Shown here: one piece after another, positions 46,680-57,430 of the stretch
How positions within the stretch are numbered: position 1 is the stretch's first letter
How the letters are laid out: every line of letters begins with the position of its first letter
DNA from: Pipra filicauda
Taxonomy: Eukaryota > Chordata > Aves > Passeriformes > Pipridae
Direction: 5' to 3'
Length of the DNA: 64,000 nt
NCBI RefSeq assembly: GCF_003945595.2
Contig: NW_024104379.1
Span: 682,001 to 746,000, forward strand
The notes under the pieces: model-generated
Database searches by the model: none
What the model saw: the letters and a program-made list of their open reading frames with translations, nothing else
Told to the model about the DNA's origin: nothing
Translations under genes and position numbers: made by a program

Positions 46680-46900
46680 AACTTCTCCCACGGACAATCT
46701 GGGGAGCTATGCTGGGTTCTCTGGGTGAGGAAGGAAGGGGCTGCGCAGCGCCACGGTGGGATCGCGGCTGCCGGCTGTGGCGGAGGCGTGTGAGGGATGC
46801 TCCCGGGGGAGCCCCCGTGCTGCTCACACGCCCCACGGCAGCTGGAGCACCCCCACTACTCCCCCCTAGCCCGGGGAGAGCACCCGCTGTGAGGGTCAGC

Positions 46901-48615
46901 TCGCTGATACACGGAGTGGCTCAAATGCATACTAAGCATGGTGAAGGATAATTCAATCTCCCCTCTCCTTCTTCCCATCCTCTGGCCCCCACTGGCATCT
47001 CCACGCGCACCACTGTCCTCTCCTGCTTTTGTGATTGCCCTGTACCAAAGGCTCAGGAGTCTGTGGGGAGGGACATCGAAACATAAGAGGATTGAAATCC
47101 TGGTGAAAGCCGGTGTCAAACCAGCTGAACAACTCCAGCCCAGGACTCGTGCAAAGCATGCTTCTCCAGGAGGCTTTTCAGTTCCTGCTGGAGGCCTGGG
47201 GAGGATGGGGACCCTCACCTCCATCTGACCTGAGCACTCAGTGAAAGTGGTAATCCTGAGCCACTGGACAAGCCCAAAAGAAAGATGTGGCACTGAAACA
47301 ACAGAAGCAACCAGACCAGCCTGACATGTACCTGCTCTGAGCAGCTTCTCCTTCCTTCATCCGTGTGTCCCTTTGTCTCCACCAAATTCAAGGAATGATT
47401 ATGTGTGAGGGTGCAGGGATCTCTGCTGGGAAGAAGGATCTATTTTGTGAACTCTCGTTCATTTTTCCTCACTACAGGTTGTTTACTTAATGCCAGGACT
47501 GTTGGATGTACTTTCTCAGGGGTGTAAACTAGAACAACACACCAATTTCTTCTCATTTTCACTTTTCACTTCTCTTGATTGTCCTTAAGAGCACTTATGA
47601 GCTCACAGGGCCTGCCTGGTTTTGGGTTTTCTGAGCCTCTGCAGCTTCCCTTAAAAACAGATCTTAGATCTATTAGTTTACAATGGCATGAAAGGCTTTG
47701 GGGTGAAAGATGGAGGGGAAAATGTGATAGCTGTTCTACGATTAAAAGAAAAAGAAATAGCGGAGTCTGTTCTTTCTACATAGGGAGTTTAGTGTACAGA
47801 AATTCTAACTCAGTTAAAAATAAACCAACCCCAAATTGACTGAAATGAAAAGTCAGTTAAAAAGGAAAAAAAAGGAAACCTTATAAACTGTAGGAAACAA
47901 ACTGATTTTTGGAAACATATTGTCCCTTAATTGTATATCTATTTCTAGACGGAGTCATTTGTGCATGGAATCCAGCTCTATGGCTTTTGTTTGGCAGTGA
48001 AATGATCAGTTCCTCAAAGTGTGAACGTCATGTGGAGAACCCTATCACTGCCTTGGAAAGGACTTCTGCCCTAGCAGGGCTTTGTTGGCAATGTCAGAGG
48101 GTGCAGAATCAAGCTGTGTTGTAATCCCTAATTGTATGTCATCACGTAACAGCCTTTTAATGGCACTGATGGCTTTATGGGTTTTAGTTAGAGCCCCAAG
48201 GGGGTGGAATCCCATGTGCCAGGCTCTGCAAAGGGCCAATATGGCCCAGGGTCTGTTGCTTTTACAGGAAAGGCCAGTTGAGGTGGATCTGGGTACAGGC
48301 AGGACAGGCCTTGAGCAGCAGTCTGCTGGGCGGGAACACAGCAGCCCTCCTCCTGCAGCTGACCTTGCCTTCGCCAGGGCTGCTGAGCTGGCTGGGGCTC
48401 CTGACAGGCTTCGACAGGGGGCTGATGACTAATGCTGGGAAGAGCAGCCCCTGCTCCCAGTAGTTTTTTTTCCTCTGAATGACTGCGGGAGCATCTACCC
48501 CTACCTTTAAGAGCTCTCTCCTAGCCCTCCATCTCCTTTTACATCCTCTCTCCTTAACTTCCCTTACCACAGTAAAAATTGACCTGTCCAGGCTCCTCAA
48601 ACCACAAATGTCAAA
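46901..48615. other. Intergenic region, no gene supported
   Basis: Composition returns to average. No recognisable exon, RNA gene or repeat. Confidence 0.5.
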
Positions 48616-48721
48616 ATTCATGGCACTCTGAAGATGTGACTCTTTTAAAAGTCCAGTCCAACCTGATAATTCATGGCACTCTGAAGATGTGGCTCTTTTA
48701 AAAGTCCAGTCCAACCTGATT
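48616..48721 (+). repeat. Recent 53-bp tandem duplication
   Basis: Two adjacent copies (48616-48668 and 48669-48721) start ATTCATGGCACTCTGAAGAT and end AACCTGAT. They differ at one internal base (GTGACTC versus GTGGCTC) plus the last position, implying a young event. The overlapping minus-strand 196-codon frame simply reads through both copies. Confidence 0.97.
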
Positions 48722-51700
48722 GTAAGCCTTCCCCATTCCTTTCCTCCACTCAGATGACACTGCCATCGGTGGAAGTGGTGAGGGCTCACTGTTGTTTGAC
48801 TTCCAGGTATCTCTTGGGATGGGTAGTTGGGCTCCCCTGTACCCTTTTGCAAGTGTTTTCAAGCCTCGCAGTGTCTATCTCAGCAATATTAACAGGCTAG
48901 TTTTGCAGAAGGTAGAACTCACCACGCAGGTGAATCTCTGTCCCACTACAGACAAGTCCTGACTCCAAATGCACTGAAGAACCACTAAGCAACACAGATA
49001 TTTCTGTCACACCCCAGTCTGCGGTATAATTCCTGTTCTTTGTCTTCAACCAGATATAATTTGGGACCTTCCAACCACCCTCCCAATTCCATAACATCCA
49101 AATGAATTTGGCCGCCTTCACAGGGCGGTAACCAGATCTCTGGTTTCCAAGCATGTTCAAGACCTGAAGAGACTCCAGTTCAGTTCTTTGCAGCTCAGCA
49201 CCATTTCTAGCTACTGCATGTCACCTCTTCTTAGACCAACCTTTAGCAAAAGACTTCTGCATCGAGCTTCCAAGATGTTGGCTGTCAACATGCAGATGTG
49301 CAATCCTGCCTCCCACTTCCCTCCTTCTTCCTTCCCTATCTTCTCTATCATACTGCAGAATCTCTCAGGCTCCTGCAGTGTGGAACTAATCCCACAAAGA
49401 CAATCTCGCTATCTCTGGCAGATGGATATTGATCACCTACCTACACAAGGACCCTCCACAAGTAGCATAATTTCTCTCACCCCTTAACCCTGAACAGTTT
49501 CGTTGCCAAGACATCACACAGTGCTCCTAAAAATCAATCTACACCTCTTCTCCTCTAGTAAACTAGACTGCTTCTCTTTCTACAAGAAATAAAAGCAGCC
49601 ATGAGTCCTTCAAGGGAAAGATGTTTTCCTCTCCTCCCTCCTCCACCTACATGGCATGAATCTTAGGCTATATTCCACAGGTTTGATTGGAAGTAAGCTT
49701 CTTACTGCTGGCAGAATCTGCCTCCGCGCCCTCTCTGCTCATTCGGTGAGTGACACTAATCAGTGGTGTGGGAGGCAGGGACAATATCAAGTACTGAGGT
49801 GATTGACAAGCCTCACTGAGGATGTACATGTACCCCATGTACATGTAGGTATGTGAGGGTGAAATAGGGTGGATCAATCAATCTCTTTGTATCATTGCCC
49901 ATCGCTGGCACAGATCTTCATTTAATTAATAGTTCACTGAGTGGAGAAGAAGAAACAAAGCAAGTTTTCCCCTCAAAAGCCCTATTTGGTGAAGATTTTA
50001 GAGTATTTTTGTGAGGTTTTTATGTTTTTTTATATCTCCTGTTAAATGAGCAAATGCCTCCATATTAATCACAATATGGAATCGACATGAAAAATCAGGC
50101 CCTGCTGGGCAGGGAAAGATCCTCTGAATTATCTCAGCAGGAGAGCTGGCACTAATTTACTGCTGTTGTGCTCCAAGTACTTCTGATGCAAAAAACGAAT
50201 GGAGCTAAAGGTTTGTGACTGAGCTTGCAAGTACATTTAGGCTTTTTGGACAGCATCAGCGGGGCAATGTAAACTGGCATGAGACCCTTGACTCATGGTT
50301 CGAGTCAGCAACCTAGCCCCGTGTGACCTGCCTTCACACCTCATTGTCTTTTCTTTTTGAGCAGTCTTCCTTCCCTCCTCCCCACCACATATATTTTTGC
50401 TACTCCAGAGCCTTAGATGTAAAAATGCACTGCTGTTTCTCTGCTTTACCTTTGAAAATAGTGAGTTTCATGCCTGTTCTAGTTTATTTCCGTGAGTTTG
50501 CCAGTGGGCCCTTTTGTTAACAGAGATAGAGATGAAGGAAGCAGCCACAGCTCTGTTTATCAAAGACGTGAAGGATAATGTTGTTTCACACTATGAGCAG
50601 GTTACAGCAGAGATTTTTCCAAACCCTGCAGCCTTTTCTACCCTGTTCCTTCAATGGTACTGTAGGCCAGAGTTGTACCAGAAAACTAAATGTAGGATCT
50701 TTCTCTGGCACTGAAACCAACTGGAATGGAAAGGTCTGCATTCACTTACATTAAACCTCATTACCCTTTAGAAATGGCTGTCTGTCTGTAAACTCCTTAT
50801 GAAGAATTGTTCCTGTCCTGGGCTAAATCAGAGACTGCTTAAAGGCATTGTCTGGTGGGACCCCTCCTTGGTTTGGGTCAAAAATGTGGTGGGAAATGTA
50901 CAAACAATTTAAGAGTGGGTGATTCAGTTCTGGAGTCTGGGAACACACCCTGGCACCATTTAATTTTTTAATATAGTAATGACCAAGATGTCTTTTGCCT
51001 TTGAGCATTTGATTTTGTAAACCCACTAACACAACTGCCACCGTAAAGCCCTTTCTTCTGCAGAATAGAGGCTCGTGTTGCTCCACCTCCTAGCAGAATG
51101 CTAGAGACTGTAATTGCCTAGGTGGCAAACCATCCCACCTTTCTTGGTAGCTTCTGTTTTGTAGTCTCCCTTTGCCTGAATGTGCATTTGCTGTTTCTAT
51201 GAAGAGGCAAGAACTGTGAAGCTGTGGTTCTCAGGCTGGGAAAAGAAGTCAAGACTTCTGTCTAAGGATGAGATCTATACTTCCAAGAGATAACTTGTCA
51301 CTTTAACCCCTGTTCAGATTCTCAAGTTTTATGGTGAGATATAAAAGACGAAGTCTTTGGGGTATTAGGTTCCAGTGTGTTTGATTAACTCTCAGGATTA
51401 ACATCTCCAGGTTTTTGGGTTTGCATCAGATTACATGCTAGTATGGGTTCGCCCTGGCAACATGTTCTCACAGCTACATTGGAGGCACAGGCATTTGTGA
51501 ATACCTTGCATGGTCTGGTGCTTTCCTGTTAATCCAGCAAGTCATAGACCATTGGTGCCCAGCTACTGCTGGCTAATGTCAAATCCCAGACACCAGGAAC
51601 AGCACTACTACTCACTTGGTTAAAAGGGATGTCTGACATACACATCTCCTTAGACAATTTTTTGTCCACCTGAGTTTGCTTCCCAAAGTTTCCTCTTTCC

Positions 51701-54418
51701 CCCTGAATTACTTTTTCTTGAGTGAAACTAAAGGCTTTTTTTTTTTTCTTTTCCTATCTCCTCCTGAGAAACAGACCAAAGCCTGTGGACAGCCAGAACT
51801 TGAGCTTAGGAGTGCAGTGCTGGAATGCCTCTCCTGGGTCAGAGTGTCCATTTCCTGACTGCAGCATCCTATCATGTCACACAAGGTCCTTCATAATGCG
51901 TCAGACTTATCTTTAAAAATAGTCAGGCTCTTGTCTCTGGCCTCTGGAACAGAGGCAGAAAACGAAACTTTTAAAACTATCCCAAAGAACCATTTCCTGT
52001 CCACAGGACAGACTTCACCCTATGACAGCTCTGTCTGGTTAATTTTTCCCAGTTCCTGACCACTTTTTTGTGCTTTCTCTTCTCTGCACCTTCCAGGCTT
52101 CAGAAAGTAAATTGGCTTTCTGTTGGGGTAACCTGAAGATTTACTCATCACCCTTGGCCTGACCTTTTTTTGATATACTCAGCTGCTCCCTCTCTGCCCC
52201 TCCTGGCAAATAGGCAGGCAGGACATCCCACCACAGAGCAGTTTCTGGCTAAATGCCCATATTCAGCTGGAGTCATGTCAAGGCATGAGCCTCTGACGTT
52301 TCCTGCCACAGAGGAACTGGTGGACCAGTTATCCTGCATCAGGCCTTTGTGAGGTTGCTGCTTTGTTAGCATGGTGTCAAAGGCTGGTGTGTCCCTACAC
52401 TTACCTTGCTAGCTTATTAATGTGGTGCCAACATACTCTTGTCCCTCTGAGGCTACTGACCCTGAGCTCTGGACTCAGTTGTGCTTTTCTGTAAGTACCC
52501 CAGAATCAAGCTGTTGGAACATGGCACTGTTTGTGCAGTAAGCCTTACATAACTGCCCTGGCGTAGAACTGCAAGGCTTCCACAGTGCCCCCCTTTTGAC
52601 TTGTCACTTCTGGAGTTATTTTGTCTGGCTGTACACTTATTTCTGGGATGGTCTGTGGCTGTGCCCCACAATGGACTTGTTGGAGCACACTATGCATCTA
52701 TTGGAACATATCACAAGTGTCTTTTTAGGGTATTATCCCAGATTTCCTTTCTTTGCAGATCAAACCAGTCATGTCTGGTATGTGACAAAGACAGGATAAG
52801 CACTGCAGCATGGAAATTCAGAAATATTCCTGTAATCTAGGCTTACTCTTTATTGTACTGTTTCTAATTCTTTGCCTGGGACCAATGTTTACTTATGTGA
52901 AGTAAGCCAGGGGAAAGCCCTGAGTTCTGGCAGTATTTTGTCACTCTGTATCGTGGCTCTCTCTGTATGGCATGAAATGACATCTGATGGCTTTCTGAGA
53001 TGGGACAGAACATATTTCAGAGAAAAGTCACTGTGCCATGTGTATGAAAAGCCCTTGTCTCCTCAGCCATCTCCTTTGACATGCCAAAAGGGAATAGGCT
53101 CTGGAAACTGTATCTGTGGAGACTCTGGTCATGAGTTTGAGAATACAGCAAGATTATGGACTAAAAGCCATCAAGAAGGCATGGCTCTGCAGTATGCAAA
53201 ATCATGCAGGGGATGAGGACAGTCAGATCACAGGACCTTTCTAGTTAAGAATAGTGGCAGACACAAAACATAGAGCTAATTTAGAGGTAGTTTGCTGACT
53301 CAGTTGCTAATGATGTTCTTCCTACTGGGTTGGAGTCCTGGAGCACCCCACATACCTCTAGTCAAAATCAAACTGGCTCTTTGTTCTTGCTTCAGATTCT
53401 CCTATAGCCAGTGGGGGGGAAAGATGGAGGTAGGAAACACAGAGCCAGCCAACCCCAGGTGGGGGCATGGATAACACATTATGTTTTGGGCTCCACCCTC
53501 CCTTTTGCTTTAATTCCTGGTTGACAAAAATATACCATGGCAAAAAATGCAAAACCAACATTTTACTTTGGAATACACTCCTTTTCTCAATTCTTTTAAG
53601 AAACAGAAAGCTTTTTTTTTTTTTTTCTAATATAAATGAGTGAGAAAATGGAAGGACCTCTCAGGCAGTTCTTGCTTTACTAAGAAAATCTTCACTACTC
53701 GAGAACCTCTCAGGCAAAATCACTTACCTTTTCAGTTTTCTCTTTCGGTGGAAATTTGGTTCAGAACAAGTATTTCCTCCTCACAAATCTCAGTCCTTAA
53801 ATGCTCCCTCTTCACTCAACCAATTTGGATAAAGTTGAGAAAAGCACTTAAGTGAGCCTAAGCTCATTTCATTTTCAAAAATCAGTTGGGAGTCTGAAGT
53901 CTCATGGAAAATCATCAAAACTCGAGGCTCCTTAGTTAATGAGGTGCTTTCAGACATTTTCCTCTTTGGCAGAATTCTTGTCTGAAAAGAGAAAATTCAT
54001 TGGGGAAGATGTGAAGTCCCAAGAAGAAGGGATAGAAAACATCCTTAAAGCTCTCCCTTTCACCAAGGGTGTTCATTTCTTATGCATCTCCTCACTTTCT
54101 AGCACAGTAAAGTGTCCTGCTGCTGCTGGGTGCTCTCCATCAGCTGGGTTCTGTGTTGTCTGTGAGAGTTTTACCATCTGAGGGCAGACCATTCTCCAAC
54201 AATCATGCTGTGGAGGGAGAAACCAAAGTTTTGTCAAAATCTGTGCCAGAGGTATTCCTCTCTGGGAGATCAAGGTCAAATAATGGCTCTTGCGTGGGCT
54301 ACAGCAGTACAAAGGGGCTGCTGAGGAGAATCTTAGTCTTCCCTGTGCTTTTTCATTGCTTTCAACTATGAATTTTGTGGGTGGCTAACAATGCTTTCTG
54401 TTCCATCAATTTGTATTT
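48722..54418. other. Intergenic region, no gene supported
   Basis: No coding or RNA gene is recognised. The A/T-rich block at 49920-50240 has the look of a conserved non-coding element and contains an 8+8 base palindrome (50059-50080). A perfect MEF2-type TTAAAAATAG occurs at 51913-51922. T-runs lie near 51738 and 53612. Confidence 0.45.
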
Positions 54419-54552
54419 CAAAAATTAGCACAGTTGGTTAGAGCAAGGTGCTAATAACACCGAGGCTGTGAGTGTGATCCCCAGATGGGCCTTTCACTTA
54501 AGAGTTGGACATAATGATCCTTCCAACGCAGAATATCCTGTGATTTTGTGAA
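54419..54552 (+). mobile_element. tRNA-Ile/CR1 composite SINE (TguSINE1-like)
   Basis: The head follows tRNA-Ile(AAT): TTAGCACAGTTGGTTAGAGC (A box), an anticodon loop CTAATAAC with AAT at 54453-54455 flanked by pairing GGTG/CACC, then GTGATCCCCAGATGGGCC (degraded B box and acceptor arm). It is joined by TTTCACTTA to AGAGTTGGACATAATGATCC and TTCCAACGCAGAATATCCTG, ending TGTGATTTTGTG, a CR1-X-type 3' tail. Relative to the CR1-X copy at 22.7 kb, the tail lacks about 11 bases (TTGTGGGTCCC-like). This head-tail fusion is the architecture known for passerine TguSINE1 SINEs, mobilised by CR1. The copy is old and non-autonomous; it is not a functional tRNA gene. Confidence 0.88.
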
Positions 54553-57349
54553 AGGTGGGTGTACACCCTCCTCCTAACAGTATATGATCCATTTCTTTCT
54601 CCTGAGAGCTATGGGAGGTCCTGACTCACAGGCAGGAGAGGAGCAGACATTCCTTGAAGCATTATCTGGTCACTAAAGGAAAGGGCAGTCAGCAGTCCTT
54701 TGCCATAACTTGGCAATGCCAGCATGGCTGTCTCACTTTCTTGTCCTGCCCAGATTCAGATTTCACAACAGCCATATATGTAAGACAGCTCTGCTGCCTG
54801 TCTCAGGACACAGTTCAGGGTTAGGTCTGAATCACTGTGAGTCATAGCTGGCTTGGGGTTTGCACAACAGCTGGACTACCAAAATGCCACAAAGGTGCTC
54901 TGTCTTCCTAAAAGATGTCTCCTTGACAAGACTGCTAGGGAACATTGCAAGGAACCAATGCAAGAATAATAAATAATTTACCCATCCAATTGGGTGCATT
55001 TTGGAAGCAATGTATAATCCTTACATCTGCTTTTTCTCTTTCACTAAGTCCAGCTGAAGGAAGGTTATTACTAAATTGTATTAGGTCTTGGTGCTGCTAC
55101 TGCCACAATGTAGTACTTCCAAGATCTCTACTGAAATAATTCACTCTCAGATGCTAATCAGGAAAGTGGTGGATTAATTTTGCATACAGCAACTTCTTCT
55201 CACTTTAGGCTGCAGATAGGATGCTGGTAGGAAACAGGTAGAAACCATCATAGAATATAAGGCAGATGCTGTGGAGTACAGGAGTTAATGAGTAGGATTC
55301 TGCCCTGGTCTTTGCGTATATTAGGATTTTCTATTTGTTGTGCATTTGTACATTGTCTGGTATAATGGGGTCCTGGTCTGTGTGCAGGGCTCCATAACAC
55401 AAATAAATACCACCATGAATAATGGCAGACCTTGTGTAACTGCCCCAAAGTCGTCAAAAGCTGCAAGCAGTCTGAGTCAGTACCATTGTGTAAGGGGGTA
55501 ATTTTCTGCCTTGACAGTGTTGTGGCCAGCTGGAATTGTTCTCTCTGATAATTGCCAATCTGGATTTCTCCCAGATGGCAGCATCTCATAAAGAGTATCT
55601 AAGAAGAGCTCTGCTCCGCTCTCTAATAAGACTCCACAAGAGAGCTGTTCATCCCTGTCACCCCTTATCCATTGCCTCAGGCAAGTCTCCTGTCAATTTG
55701 CAGTACAAGTCATTGCTCTGTGTTTATTTTTCCTTTTTATTTTATTTCTTTATAGAAACTTCTATTTATTACCTTGGCAATGATCCACCCAGCAAGGAAC
55801 AAACTGTTTTGTGACAGAAAAGATGAGACATTCTGCCCTGGACCAGCCAAAAGCAGTACCACTGATCTTTCCTATGCCATCCTCTAGCCCCTCAGATCGT
55901 GTTTAAAAAGGCTGTGTTTTCCTAAGGCACTCATTTTTCCAGCAGAGAGAGGGTGAAAGAAGAGGTTGTGCTGTGCATCCACCCAAGGGTCCCTGAGCAA
56001 AAACCCTTCTACAGTACGCTACTGCTTAGCACACAGATGTGTAGTGACTGAGGAACAGGGGGTTGCCAGTGTATAATTTTAATCCTGAAGTTCATGGGAC
56101 TTGCCAGCTCAGCAGATGCTGAGGAGAACAAGACTGTAGGTAGTGCAGAAATCAGGGATTATGCAAAATGTAATTGCTCTCCTGTGTAGCTGGCACTGCA
56201 GCAGCTCAACTCCTGATTGAGGTGATACTTGTTTCCAGTCTGCCTCTTCACCTTTTAACGTGTTTATCCATCATTGTGGTGCCCAAGTGCCTCGCAATCT
56301 AGAATATGCTTATCCTCTCTCAGCTCTCCCATGAGTGCTATTGGCTCTCCATCAGGGACGGGAAACCAAGAAGTCTGGTCTCTGTTGTTAGGGGTCTGCT
56401 GGGAAGGGACCAATGAGCTACCAATCCTCCACTTGGGGGCCAGGAGCTGGCAGTGAGGACAGACACTCTGAGGAGATTTCTTTGAAGCAGACTTGGGATC
56501 AGAGTCCGTCACAGCAACAAGTGTGGGATCAAAATAACCTAGTGGCTCAGTCAGTCCAACACACTGCCAACAGCAAGTTACCCCTGCTGGCTATGTACAT
56601 TTCAATGTTTTTCCCTGTGTTTTCCTAATGGGACTTTCATGACATCACTTAAAAAAGTTTCCAATAAATTCCACTGCCCTAAAGTCTTCACTGCTGTCTC
56701 GCCTATATTTTCTTGCTTAATACTCCTGTTCCCACTGAGCTGTCCCCATGTCCAACTCTAAATAAAAGGCTGTCTCAGTTGTCATCTCCACCTTTCAAGC
56801 ACATCTGGGTGTTTTTAGCCAGTCTATCTCAGACTTTGTTTGCCTACATGGCACAGAATTATCCCTTTCAGAGTTTTCTTAGGCTTACTCAAGTCAATCC
56901 CTTTAGGCTCATGAAATGTTTTTCTTGCTAATTCTTGGCCTCCTCCCAAACTGTTAATAACTTTCTAGGAACATGATGCCTGGGACCTAGGGTGGTTCTG
57001 CATGCTATGGATGACCAATGATGATAGAGGCAAGGAAAGGTCTTTGGGTGATGTTGTCATGAGAGCAAAAGGAAATGTTTCTCTGGGGAGTCTCAGGCTG
57101 AGACTGTACCAGACACAGGTTAGAGAGAAGTTGGGCAAGGCTCACAGCTAGCTCTAATCAAACCTGAGTACAGAAGCTGGGTTTACAGCAGTTTGTGATG
57201 TGTATTCCCTGTATCAGGTACTGTGCCAGGAGCAATACCGCAGTTTACAATCATGTCATGGCAATGGCTTTCTTATCTATGGTAGCATATCCATCCCACA
57301 GCTTTACAAGGCATATTGACTTGTCTATGAAGTGCGTCTGGCTGGTGGT
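54553..57349. other. Intergenic region, no gene supported
   Basis: No gene is recognised. A CTCF-like CTCCCAGATGGCAGCA at 55568-55583 fits 14 of 16 core positions but stands in ordinary A/T-average DNA. Confidence 0.5.
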
Positions 57350-57430
57350 CTTTGTTTCTCCACATAAGAGAAACTGAAGGGAGGAAAATTTCCCAAGAGG
57401 ACTCAGAGTTGAAAGATCTAGGGTAGAGCC
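57350..57430 (+). mobile_element. Possible MIR SINE relic
   Basis: CTCCACATAAGAGAAACTGA, then TTTCCCAAGAGGACTCAGAG and GGGTAGAGCC, parallel the MIR order (CCCCATTTTACAGATGAGGAAACTGA, TTGCCCAAGGTCACACAG and GTGGCAGAGCC, written in parts). The match is weak but collinear. Confidence 0.35.

Larger units (their letters stand above)
46150..46900. promoter_or_regulatory. Orphan CpG island between MB and RASD2
   Basis: This is the most CpG-dense DNA in the window: by eye about 17 CpG lie in 46441-46560, against very few in the flanks. It includes two ATGGCG (YY1-like) motifs at 46502 and 46550, a CTCF-like core (46543-46558), a pyrimidine tract and a 15-C run (46665-46679). A CTGGGTGAGG splice-donor-like sequence follows at 46721. 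CpG islands usually mark promoters, yet MB starts 17 kb to the left reading away, and RASD2's 3' end lies 13 kb to the right. It may drive an unannotated non-coding RNA or be a distal regulatory island. The long open frames over it are typical of GC-rich DNA and resemble no known protein. Confidence 0.6.

Noticed and set aside
46252..46793. Long overlapping frames in the CpG island
   Set aside because: High GC lowers stop-codon frequency. The peptides are Gly/Pro/Arg-rich in several frames at once, as expected from composition.
48262..48852. 196-codon minus-strand open frame with an internal repeated peptide
   Set aside because: The peptide repeat is just the 53-bp tandem duplication read in frame(s); no domain, splice or promoter support.
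54419..54491. Functional tRNA-Ile gene
   Set aside because: The acceptor stem is not complementary (the 5' strand is A-rich), the B box is degraded, and the sequence continues into a CR1 tail, so it is a SINE head.
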